Shown one piece after another: positions 48,201 through 60,200 of a stretch of DNA of 64,000 bases. Below the pieces are notes generated by a model. It searched no databases. It worked only from the letters and a program-made list of their open reading frames with translations, and had not been told where the DNA came from. Every line of letters begins with the position of its first letter. Position 1 is the stretch's first letter. This DNA is from Sabellastarte sp. h YS-2021 (Eukaryota; Annelida; Polychaeta; Sabellida; Sabellidae), in the NCBI GenBank assembly GCA_964017235.1, contig OZ024936.1, positions 18,762,496-18,826,495 of the forward strand, given 5' to 3'. A program made the translations under genes and the position numbers.

Positions 48201-51200
48201 TTTCAGACCCATATTTAATTACTCACCTACTCAAAATGAGTAAATACGAATTATCTCTAAAAGTATTGCAGATAGCCAATTTTTCTCAAATAACTCATTC
48301 ACCTACTTTTGGGAGAGCTTTCACTCTGTGAAGTTTCAGACCCATAGCTATTTATTCACCTACTCAAAATGAGTAAATGCTAATTATCTGTAAAAGTATT
48401 GCGGATACCCAATTTTTATCAAATACTCATTCATCTACTTGTGGGAGAGCTTTCACATGGTGAAGTTTCAGACCCATAGCTAATTACTCACCTACTCAAA
48501 ATGACTAAATGCGAATTATCTCTAAAAGTATTGCAGATAGCCAATTTTTCTCAAATAACTCATTCACCTACTTTTGGGAGAGCTTTCACTTGGTGAAGTT
48601 TCAGACCCATAGCTAATTATTCACCTACTCAAAATGAGTAAATGTGAATTATCTCTTAATAGTATTGCAGATAGCCAATTTTTCTCAAATAACTCATTCA
48701 CCTACTTTTGAAAGAGCTTTCACACACAAAAATGAAAAATTGTGAATATCTCGGAAAAGCTATTTCTTCTCCTTTAATGCTCGGCGGGAGATACACACCG
48801 CGGCAGTGGTCTTGACAAAAATTTTTGTCTCCCCAAAAATGGTGGCCATTTTGAATTTTCAAAGTTTTTGCAAAACACAAAAATGGTTATATCTCGAAAA
48901 CCGTACTATATGGAGCGAACTCAACAAAATTTTTGACCTGCTGGGTATCTCTGCAGAGTAGCCATGCCAATTTTCAAAATATTTTTGTCTTGCCAAATAT
49001 AGTGGACATTTTGAATTTTTGAATTTTTTGCAAAACACAAAAATGCTTATATCTTGAAAACCGTGCTAGATAGAGCAGACTGCGCTGACTTTGGTTGCCA
49101 CAACAGTATAAGGCTAGAAACGAAGCATTTTCTTAATACTTTAGCACTCACCTTTATATCCTTTTCGGGATGCTTTGTTTTTGCTATGCAAAAACATTAT
49201 CTTTTTTTTTCGAGCGATCCTCTAGTTGTGTTTGAACGTGTCTTGACACCAATCCAATAAAGACAAACCCCATGCATCTAAATGCCATTATTTTTGTCAT
49301 GCTTTGGACTCTCATAATTTCTGCCCTACCTGCAGAGAAGCAGGTAAGGGAGATGATCCCTGTGTCACATTTCTCTCACCTTGTGATATCTGTGCTTCCT
49401 TTTCGGAAGAACAACTAACCAAGATCACTCATAGAAAGAGATCATATGTCAAAAAACCTGACATAAAAGCTGACAAAAATGAGGAGGAATTAGATTTATT
49501 GGGCGATAATTCTGTAGAATCCTTTGCGGGCTCCCAAGCAGACCTCGAGGGTGCTGCTGACCATCTATTTACTTCCCCGCCTTGCCCTCAACCTCTTGCC
49601 TTCGAGGCTTTATCTTTAAGAACTCCAGCTAAAATTGTCCCACCAACTCCAGGTACTGCTTTACAGCAGAAATTAGAAACAAAGCTCGAGAAGTCCTTTG
49701 GATCTCGGCTAGACATTCAACTAGACCAAAGATGGGTGCTTTTCAGGCCAATATTTTAGAGGCGATGAAGATTTTCAGAAATCTCTCCATAAAACTTCTT
49801 TGCAAGTGGAGGTAGATCAGATCTCGGCTTCGGCCTCAAAACCTAGCCCATCTAACACTCATCTGGACCCCCCTGAGTTCTAATCCTGTCGAGTCGATGG
49901 ACGTTGATTATGGCCCAGCCTTACCTCGACGCCTCGACACTCATTCTAGTTGTGTCGATGACGCCTCGGGTCAACATCTTAGTTCTGTCGAGGAACCCTC
50001 GAGGCTGTCCTCGACTAAACCAAAGAAGCCTTCTCACTCTCTCAAACAGTATGATGTGGTCCCGAGCTCTGCCTCAGACTACTACTCTGATCAATCTGAC
50101 AAATCCTCGGCCTGTCCCTAGCAGAGCCAAGAAACATACTGATAAATCAAAACACAAATCCAGGTCCAAATATTTACCTTCTTCCTCAGAGGAGGATCAG
50201 TCCTCTGAGCTCAGACATAGGTCTCCTAAGCCTTCTAGGAAGACCTACCCTGATCAAGACCATCCTCAACATGACCCAGATCCTTCTTACTACAGGGAAG
50301 TAGCTCTGTCTGACATCCCCTCTCAGTATGCAGAGGAGGTGGATACCTTCAAGCGTATCCTCAAACTTCCAGACCCTAGGGACTCTTTACCCAGGTCTTC
50401 TACTGCGGTCATGGATCTTGATGATGAGAAAGGTAGACAGGAGCTCAGGCCAAGAGGCCCTTACTCTTTGCTGCGTCTGAATTCTATTATCAAAGACGCT
50501 TTTGATAAATTTGACCAAGATTTTCAAGCAGAAAATTTACCTGAGGGTAAAAAATGAAAGCTCCTCCTTCCACTGCCAAGTGTTACAAGGTGGGACAGCC
50601 TTGTTATAAAGACAAAATACAAGAACTAAGTACAGACTTTGCCAAGATCTGTATTTCTCCTTAGCTCTCTGGGGCCCCTATGGGCAAGGTTCCCCTACCA
50701 GTTCTCAAGGAATTGAGTGAGGCAAAATATCTCAACTCTTAACTTTACTACCACCTTTGCCAAGACTTCTTCTTCCTGCAATTCCACTCTGGAAAAGTGC
50801 CAGCATAGTTTGAAGTCGACCTTCAAGAAGGTCAAATCTCAAAGTAGAAAAGGTGCCAATCCTGAAAAGGCAGCAAAGCGTGGATACGAGGAAGCCTGTG
50901 AATACCTGGATCTTTGGAACAAGACACTTCTTATCAAGCACAGGGCCTTGACTTGCCTCAGCAAATCCCTTGCTCATATACTCCAGAGGGAGTTATATTC
51001 CATGGGCAACACTGGCTTGCTTTAGGCGCGAAGCCGAAATGACCCTGTTACAACCACACTTAGGGGAGACGAGACGTCAGGAACTCAGGAATGCGTCCTT
51101 ATGGCCGTCTTCCTTGTTCAAGTCTCAATTAGTCAAGGAAGGTGAAGACTTCCTTCTTAAAAAGGCACCTCAAAAGACTCTCAGGGTTTCGGACCCTACC

Positions 51201-54200
51201 AGAACAAGCCCTTTCATGGTCCCCACAAGAAAAGAGGCTCCTACAGGAAACGTCCCTATGGGGGCAACTCCTCTCAAAGCAGTAACCAATCTTTTTCCTC
51301 CGGCAGGGGAAAACCAAACTTCAGAATCTCCAGGGGTCGTTTTCGACCCCACGATAGGGGAAGAGGGCGTGGAAACCCCTCTTCCCAATGACTCCTCCAA
51401 AGCCTCCCTCAGTCCACCAGTAGGAGGTCGCCTCCGTTCTTTCAGAAGAGACTGGCAAACAAACAAATGTTCATCAAACGTGTTAAACATTATCACCAAT
51501 GGCTACGTACTGCCATTCCTCTCAAAGCCAAACTTGGTCAGATTTCCTCTGATTCTGTCAGAATACAAGACCCTTCAAAAAGACCAAGCTCTAGCAGATT
51601 GCATCCAGTCTCTTCTGTCAAAGAACGCTATCGAAAGGGTAGAAAATGTAAAATCTCTCGGGTTTTACAGTCACCTGTTTCTAGTCCCCAAGCCTCACCA
51701 AAGGTGGAGGCCAGTAATAGACTTAAGCAGGCTCAACACTTTTCTACATGTAGAAAAGTTCAAAATGGAAACTCCAGAGTCCATCAGGACCTCCCTGGTT
51801 CCAGGGGAATGCGTATTGTCAATAGACCTATTGGACGCTTACCTTCACATGGCCCTCTCTAGAGGTCTCAGACTTCACCAATACCTGGACGACTGGCTGA
51901 TCAGGTCCCAGTCTCAGGAAGAAGCCCAAGTGAACACTCAGGCAGTGGTAGACCTAACCTAGTCCTTGGGGTGGATAATAAATCTGGAAAAATCAGAACT
52001 GAAACCTACTCAGGTGTTTTCGTTCGTGGGCTACGAATACCATCTAGATACAGCCCTTGTAAAACCCACTCAAGAGAGATGGCTCAAACTTCAGGATTTG
52101 ATCCTACGACTCAAGTCAAAACATGTTTTGACTGCAAGATGTTTGATGTCACTAATTGGGTTGCTTACCTTAACAGAGAAGATGGTCCCGGAGGGACGCC
52201 TTCACATGAGGCCCTTTCAGTTTCATCTCAAGGAGCATTGGAGATATCCTCAGTCGCTGGACAGCCTCCTTCCTTGGACAGATGCCATTTCTGCAAACCT
52301 AGACTGGTGGCAGTATCCAACTCTTTACAGACGCCTCAAATGCCTCGAACTCACTCAGTAGAGATGTGTGCTCTCCTGTGGAAGATCATGACATGGTGTC
52401 ACCGCTATCACATAACATTAAAAGCCAGACACATACCAGGGTGTCTGAATGTGATGGCCGACCTACTGTCCAGGTCCAACCAAGTGCAGTCAACAGAATG
52501 GTCACTGCATCCACAGGTGTTCAAACAGAATCTGCCAGAAGTGGTTCACTCCTCATGTAGACCTGTTTGCCACTCATCTGAACCACAAACTCCCTCTGTA
52601 CTAGAGCTGTTATCATTAGCGATTTCTGTAGATCGACGCTCGCCTATTAGATGTGAGTTGAACTCGAGTAAATGACACAAATATAAATAAAATAACAATG
52701 TCCAAATATTGTCATCAAGGGATCCAGATTACCTCTTTCGTACCATTTTATTGCAAGGAAATATATTTTATTATGTCCACCCCACTGGGGGGTGGACATA
52801 TTATTTTTGCCTTTTCCGCCGTCCGTTGGCATGCAGGTTTATTGGGTTAATAGCTTGTATGGGATTGCTTTTGGTGATGATAGCTCTATAGCTAACTGAG
52901 TAATAGCTACTTTGCTACTTTTGAGTAGCTCTTTGGTTTCCAGACATTTTAAGGAATGCTATTAAGCCTAGCTTTCTGAAATTTAGTATGGAGGTTCATT
53001 GGGTTAATAGCTTGTATGGGATTGCTTTTGGGGGTAATTGCTTCATGGATGAGTGAGTAATTAATTAAATAAATGAGTAATTGGCTATTTTGAATACTGA
53101 AAAAGGCAAATGTGCTCATATTTCCAAAACCGTGCAAATTAGAGCGATTTCCCCTCCCCAAATATGGCGGCCATTTTGAATTTTTGAATTTTTGCCAAAA
53201 ATGGCAAAACACAAATTTCCTTCTATCTCCTTAACCGTGCGAGATAGGGCGATTTCGTCGAAATTTTCAACCCAGAGGGTATCTCAGGAATGTACTCTTT
53301 GCAATTTTCCAAAAATTTTCCCCTCCCCAAAAATGGCGGCCATTTTGAATTTTCGAATTTTTGCCAAAAATGGCAAAACACGAATTTGCTTCTATCTCCA
53401 TAACCGTGCGAGATAGAGCGATTTCGTCAAAATTTTCAAACCACAGGGTATCTAAGGAATGTACTCTGCAATTTTCAAAAAATTTTCCCCTCCCCAAAAA
53501 TGGCGGCCATTTTGATTTTTCGAATTTTTGCCAAAAATGGCAAAACACGAATTTGCTTCTATCTCCATAACCGTGCGAGACAGAGCGATTTCGTCGAAAT
53601 TTTAGACCCATAGGGTATCTAAGAAATGTACTCTTGGCAATTTTCAAAAAATTTTCCTTTTCCCAAAAATGGCGGCCATTTTGAATTTTCAAATTTTTGC
53701 CAAAAATAGAAAAACAGGAATTTGCTTCTATCTTCTTAACCGTGCAAGATAGAGTGATTTCGTCAAAATTTTCGACCCAACCAATGCAAAAAGGCATGAA
53801 GCTGAAATAATTTACATCTACACTAACAAATATTTAAGCATCATTGATATATTTTACAAATGAAACAGGGTCTTGTAAGACTACTGTACAATTTGGGCAA
53901 AAGGTTCATGGGTGGACATTACACATGATAATGTGTGTTCTTCTATGCTATCCTGTTTCTATTCGCACCTACTATCAACAGGGCGTCCTATTTCTAGTTG
54001 TTGGTTAAATTGTGCAGATATGTATGAGCACTTTATGGAACATCCACGTAAATAAGGGAAATAATAAAAATGACCATAAATTGCAAAAGTGCTGGTTTTA
54101 TAACAACATTAGTATATCATAATTTATTTCTTAAAACTCGAGTTTAAATTGCGTAAATCGATGTGTTCCCCAAATATCGCCCACCGAGTTACAACTCGAG

Positions 54201-57200
54201 TTTCGGTCAACTCGTTACACCACTACTCTGTACGTGTCTCCAATTCCAGACCCAAAGGCCTGGGACATAGATGCTCTGAACATAAACTGGATGTGTCTCA
54301 CTGCTTATGCTTACCCTCTGACGGCTCTCCTTCACAGGGTGATCCAAAAATCAGGCAATTCCACTGCCTAATCATAGTAATAGCCCCAGGCTGGCCAGGG
54401 ATGCCCTGGTTTTAAGACCTAGTGCAGCTCTCAACAGAGATCCCACTACAACTCCCGGTGTCAATGACTCTACTCAAACAGTCCCACAAGTATGTGTTCC
54501 ACAACAATCTGCAGCATCTCAACCTCCACGCCTGGTGTCTAGGAGCGGACAACTCCAAGAACAAGGCTTTTCTGTGGAGGTGGCTGAGAGAATTGCTGCC
54601 CCTCAGCGGTCATCAACAAGGACCATCTACAAGTCAAAGTGGGACCTATTTCAAAAATAGTGGATTTCTCCTCTCCATCTGTGAAACAAATATCAGATTT
54701 TTTTCATGTACCTGTACCAAGACCTAAACAGGCGCCCCTAGAGCATTGATGGTTACAGGACTGCCATTGTTGACATTTTGGGCCCAACGGCCCATCATAT
54801 TGCACATAATAACTCTGCGGTTTCCACAGGGATCGTCCCAAAAGTTCCAGAACTCTTCCTAGTTGGAACCTTTCTGTTGTTCTTAATGAGCTCACAAAAG
54901 CACCCTTTGAGCCTATGAAAGACACAGACCTCAAACATCTTACCCTCAAAACTGCTTTCTTGCTAGCTAGGCTAAATAATTGGCCTCCGGCAAGCACCGC
55001 AGCGAAATCCATGCCTGGGTTGCAAACAAAGTATCTAATCTAGGCCAATGGAAAAAGGTCGCCTTGTTCCTTCTTCTGACTTTATAGCCAAAAACCTGTG
55101 TCCGGTGCGGGCCCTGAGGTACTACTTGGATCGGACCCAAGACTTGAGAGGGTCTCGTTCCCTCCTTTTCATCTCCTTCAAGAAAGGACATACCTCAGAC
55201 ATCAGACCCGCTACTCTCTCTTCCTGGTTGAAACAAACCATTCTACTTTGTTATAAACAAGCAGACCAACAAGCCTTGGACTTGGTCCAAGTTAAAGTGC
55301 ATGACATTAGGGCCTTCGCAGCCTCTAAGGCTTTTTACGGTGGGGTATCGGTGGACCAGATCATGCAAGCCTGTCACTGGAAGGCTCACAACACATTTAC
55401 AAATTTCTATCTATCTATCTATTTCTATATTTCTAAAAGACCTTACTTGGTCAGACAACGACAACAATATGTGTCTGGGGCCAGTAGTAGCGGCACAACA
55501 GGTCCTAGACCCTTCCCCTCAAAACAGTCAACCTCGGAAAGAAAAGAAGGGGGGGGGGGGGGGGGGGGGGTCACATCCGCTACAACCAAGTCTTCAGGAG
55601 TCTAATCCCAGGGTTTAGGTATAGGTTTACCTCATCAGGGTGTTTCGGGCAAGGTCTTTATATTCTTTTAGCTTTAGTATTAATTGTGTAATGTATTAAG
55701 GACCTCAAAGTTGTCATTAATCTCTTTTAGGGTGGCAATAAGTTTGGTATCTCTGAGCCTTGGGCTCAGATTCCTTCCATGATAGCCCTTGGGGCTTTAC
55801 CCCACCTAAGTGTACTTCGGCTACACCTCTTTCTCCTGTCAAAACACCCAGACAGTTTATTAGCACTGTCAATCAGTTTTTAGGTTTTTTGGCTTCTTAC
55901 AGGCCCAGCCCTCGGGTTCAATTTTACGAGAAACACAAGATAATAGTTTATAATTTCTTCAGATTCAGGTTTGGCATTTAATATTCCATATTTCCCCAAA
56001 ATTATATAAGCTGACATTCAAGATTCCGGTTTTAAAAGTGGTCGCGGTGTTTCAGTGAAATTGTCTTGATACCGGTGTACCATCACTACCAATCTCATCC
56101 CTAGTTACCCCACTCCCCTAGTTTGTATAATGTATCCTTGTGCTGACTTTTATATGAGCATATTGTATTTTAAAAGTTGAGTATTTCTTATTTAAATATT
56201 ATTTACATTATTACAGTAAAACCTCTATTATTCAACTGTCTTGAGGGTGTAGCAATTCGGTCGGGTAATAGAAAGGTTGGATAATAGAAGGGCTAAAATA
56301 ACAGGTTTAAATGGAGTTGGGTGGGATAATTTGGGGTTGGATAATTGGAAATTCGGATAATAGAGGGTTGGTTAATAGAAGTTGTAATGTATTTGACAAT
56401 ATTTGATGATATGTAATACCACAATAGATCTATTTTAGCACACTGCTTTTAAATAATAAATGTAATAATAGTGTACACATTGGATCCGTGTCAGATGGTG
56501 CTTAACCAATCCAAATACTGATTTGTCTCATGCATATTTGTAATAACAATGGTGACTGATTACAGGTTGTACTGAAGCTCAAGTCTAATGCTCTGGTTTG
56601 GAACCCACTAGAAGCCTTTGTGTTCACAGTAGCCAATGAGGATTACAAGTAAGTTACCATAACAATACAAACACCACAGCTGCAGTACTTACTATATATC
56701 TTATTGTTTATCATGTTCTTATGTGTATCATAGCCATGCATCTAATGTACTCTCTCCAAGTAAAATTTTGTGTCTCCTTTTAAAATGTGATTGTAATTTC
56801 TTACCTCTTAGGGTGAAAAGAATGCATAGTAACTTGTGACTTGATATATTTTTGTCCATATTCGGGCACTATTTATTAATTTGATTTGAGATGGATGTGT
56901 TGTTTGTTTTTGCATAAAAATGAGCCAAATATTCATCCATTCGCACAAACAAAAATGGAAATTGATGTTTTTTTTTATTCACACATAAAGTGACTTTGTT
57001 TTAAGGTAAGTAGGTCCCTCTATACCCTATAAATTACTGAACATGCAGTCATATAAACAGGGTAAAACTGGCATTGTCTTATATATTATCTTGTAGGAAA
57101 TTCCTTAAGGGCCTACTTGTCATTCTTCTCACCTCTGAACATTATTACTGTTTGATCTCTGTGCTTCACTCTACTCTTAGTCTCTACTCATTTGACCTCT

Positions 57201-60200
57201 GCACAATGTAGATCTGTACTGCGCTGGTTGATATTTGTATTCTTCTCTGTACCCTCAGCCTGTACTCGTTTGACCTGCGACGTCTGGACATGCCTCTCAG
57301 TGTGCACATGGACCATGTATCTGCTGTCCTGGACGTCGACTATTCGCCCACAGGCAAGGAATTTGTTTCAGGCAGCTATGACAAGACACTGCGGATTTTC
57401 CCTACCAACGGGGGACGCAGCCGGTAAGTAGTAAGGTTTTTAGAGTTACTATATATGTGTCTCGCTACAGCGGTACTTTTGTAACATCTAAGGTCAAAGA
57501 TTTTAAGTCATGTTCAACAGCAATAGTCATATTGTGTATTATGTACATTGAGAGATAACTTTTGCAGTCAAAATGATCATTTGAATATGTGTACAAATGA
57601 GGATATTAATTTACTGCCTAATTTACTTTTTACAGTAACCTAAGATTTTTGTTAAACGTGTTTTATGTTTAAATATATAAATTTGGTTTGTTTTATCATT
57701 GTTTTTGTTTGTTATCTGTCAAATTATTTGTCTATATGTATATAAGATAATGACACATATTATGGGACTTTAAGACATAAAGGCCTTTTTCCATACTGAA
57801 GGACTGTAGAGATAGTGGGAAAAAAAAATAGAGTCAGGGTAGAAAAGAGCCCATATTTGGGAAAATTTGAATCAATCTCAATCCGTGGGATCAGACTAAG
57901 AACAATAAGATACGTCTTGGAATCTATTCTGACCATGTCAACCTTACTCTGGAGTCTCTGGAGTCTCTGGAGTCTCTGGGACTCTGGGACGATTTCAATA
58001 TGACTAGGCAGATTGCCAATATAACCTGACGGATTCATATCCCCAACCCTCCAGATTTGTCCACAATAAAACAGTCAGGAGATTGCAGGTATGTAGCCAC
58101 TCTTTTCATCATTTTGCTAAAATCAGAGCCAATATCTCCCTAACCAGTACAGTTGTAATACTGTAGGTTGTAGCAGCAATATGATTAGACGTAATGACGA
58201 TAGGATCTGTCTGGGGTGTGTCCTGACCTCTACGATTTGACTTGATGGCATTTAGCTTGATCTGGCTGAAGACACCACCATACTTCAGCGTTTGAAAGCA
58301 AAGTTACCGAGTTTTTTCAAAATAGTATTATACATGTTCTTCCAACTTTTGCTACCCTTAAAACATTTTGCTTCCTGACATCTAGATGACTGTAAGTTTT
58401 AATAGTCTTGTGCACTTTGGAATGTATTTGTCTGTCGAGTTGATTGCTCCAGAAAATAGTTGTTAACATGCAATTATCTGGAGCAATTTATGAAATCTAA
58501 CATGATTGTATATGTATTCCTATTTGGTTCTTCTGTCAGTCAAGAAGGTGTGGTAAATACACTCATCAGCCAAATGTATTAAGCATTGTAATTGTAAGAG
58601 ATTCTTCAGTTTTGTTGTCTTTCATTTTGATTCTGATGAAGGGCCGAGCTATATGTGATTTTTACCAAATATCACAGGAGCTTCATCCATGACTATCACA
58701 GCTTGATCAGGACTTAGTCTTTGGCATTCTTTCATGTTGGGGTGTGGTTTATAGGATTCAGGAAACATTCAAGGATAGAGAAGAATATGCTGTAGAATGG
58801 CAGCGGACAAAACAAAAATAAGTTGTTATTTTGGGAGGTTTGGAGTGGTGACTTGTATGTTAGTTATTATGCTGGTTTGTCATTAACCCTTTTTCCACTG
58901 TCTATATTTCTGCATCGCTTAACCCCTTTCACCACTATGTTTACAGGGAGGTGTACCACACTAAGCGTATGCAACGTGTGCAGTCCGTGTGCTGGTCTCT
59001 GGACAACAAGTTCATTCTGTCGGGTTCTGATGAGATGAATATCCGTGTGTGGAAAGCAGACGCCTCCGAGAAACTTGGAGTGGTAAGAGATGATAATATA
59101 TGTAAATAAAAAATTGTAGTATTTTGGATCCTTGATCCCCAGAATATTTAAAATAACCTCTGAATTGCAGTATCTATACGATTTCCAAGATATTGGCAAT
59201 TTGAATTTGATTAGCATCTATTTTAATTCATGTACTGTAACATAAATTTTCATCATGTGCATTTGTAGTATTACCAGTTTATTGGCTATAGTATCTGTTC
59301 TGTTTCAGCATCATGAAGCTTTCGTTGCCAGGCCGACAGGTCTCTCTTTTGCCTTAATTCTTAAGAGTTTTATCAATTCATGTATTGCAAAGGTTTGTTC
59401 CACCTTTTTCAGCTGCGTCCACGTGAGCGCGAGGCCAAAAACTACAACGACAGGCTGAAACAGAAGTTTGAACACCACCCTCAGGTGAAGAGAATTGCAC
59501 GCCACAGACATGTACCTAAAGCCGTATACAGTGCCGCCAGGGAGCACAGAACCATCCGCGAGTCCAAGAAACGCAAGTACGTAATCATAGTGATATCAGC
59601 TGGTGAGCAGAGTTAACAAATATCCTAGGAATGGTTGGCAAGAGCAACCAAACATGTCAATCGGCAGTAATAATTTAACTAATAATAATTTAATCTAGGA
59701 TCATATATATGTTTCTTCTCCTTATCCATGACTTTCATAAAATATCTGTTGGCCAAATCTAAGAGTGTAAGTGGAAGGACGTGCTTGTCCGATTGTCATG
59801 AGATACACATTAATACACACATCTGTACAAGATGTAACTTAAGCCAGATTTTGTTATTCCTCACACAAAATCTGTACTTGTACAGGAGAACATAGTATTA
59901 AAATAGTACCATTGTTTTACAATTGTGGAATCAAGTTTGAACCCTGTTTGTTTTACCAAGTAAAGTGATCACACAAGTCTTCATTATTGCAAGAGAGTTA
60001 AGTTTATGTGATATGTATTTTGCAACTTTGATTTGAGACAAAATCTACTGTATTTAAAATACTGTGCACAGTAAATAGAGAAAGGCGTTGGTCACACAAA
60101 TCAGGGGATGTCATTGTAGTATTCCAAAGTATATGATAATAGCCAGTAGAAATGGGTCTGCAAATGGATGAAAACTTGGGATAAAAGCTTATAATTTCTT

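Larger units (their letters stand above)
45981..49225 (+). mobile_element. Helitron-like (Helentron) element H4, family A
   Basis: The 5' TTAAGCATCCC is matched exactly by GGGATGCTT near the 3' end, whereas its local hairpin partner GGGACGCTT has a mismatch. Then come the hairpin GTTTTTG-CTATG-CAAAAAC and CTAG at 49222-49225 before TT. It has a CG-rich patch (GGCTCCGCC repeats), about four 170-bp satellite units (46380-46980) and a 134-bp array (46981-48725), then satellite again to 49080. H5 has the same order. It is inserted in the leader or gag region of DIRS-like copy 3. Confidence 0.88.
45599..55938 (+). mobile_element. DIRS-like element, family 1, copy 3, broken by insertions
   Basis: The left end (TTTTATTGCGC, AGCTTACCATGTGGGACT) matches copy 1. 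Gag-like, RT and recombinase pieces follow in order. It is split by H4 (45981-49225) and by a hAT element (52602-54225). Similarity to copy 1 stops near 55938; the internal complementary region and right terminal repeat are missing, and a hAT-like fragment follows at once. Many stops and deletions make it a pseudo-element. Confidence 0.88.

Noticed and set aside
46981..48725. CRISPR-like array
   Set aside because: Units of 134 bases with no short repeat/unique spacer pattern, in animal DNA inside a transposon.
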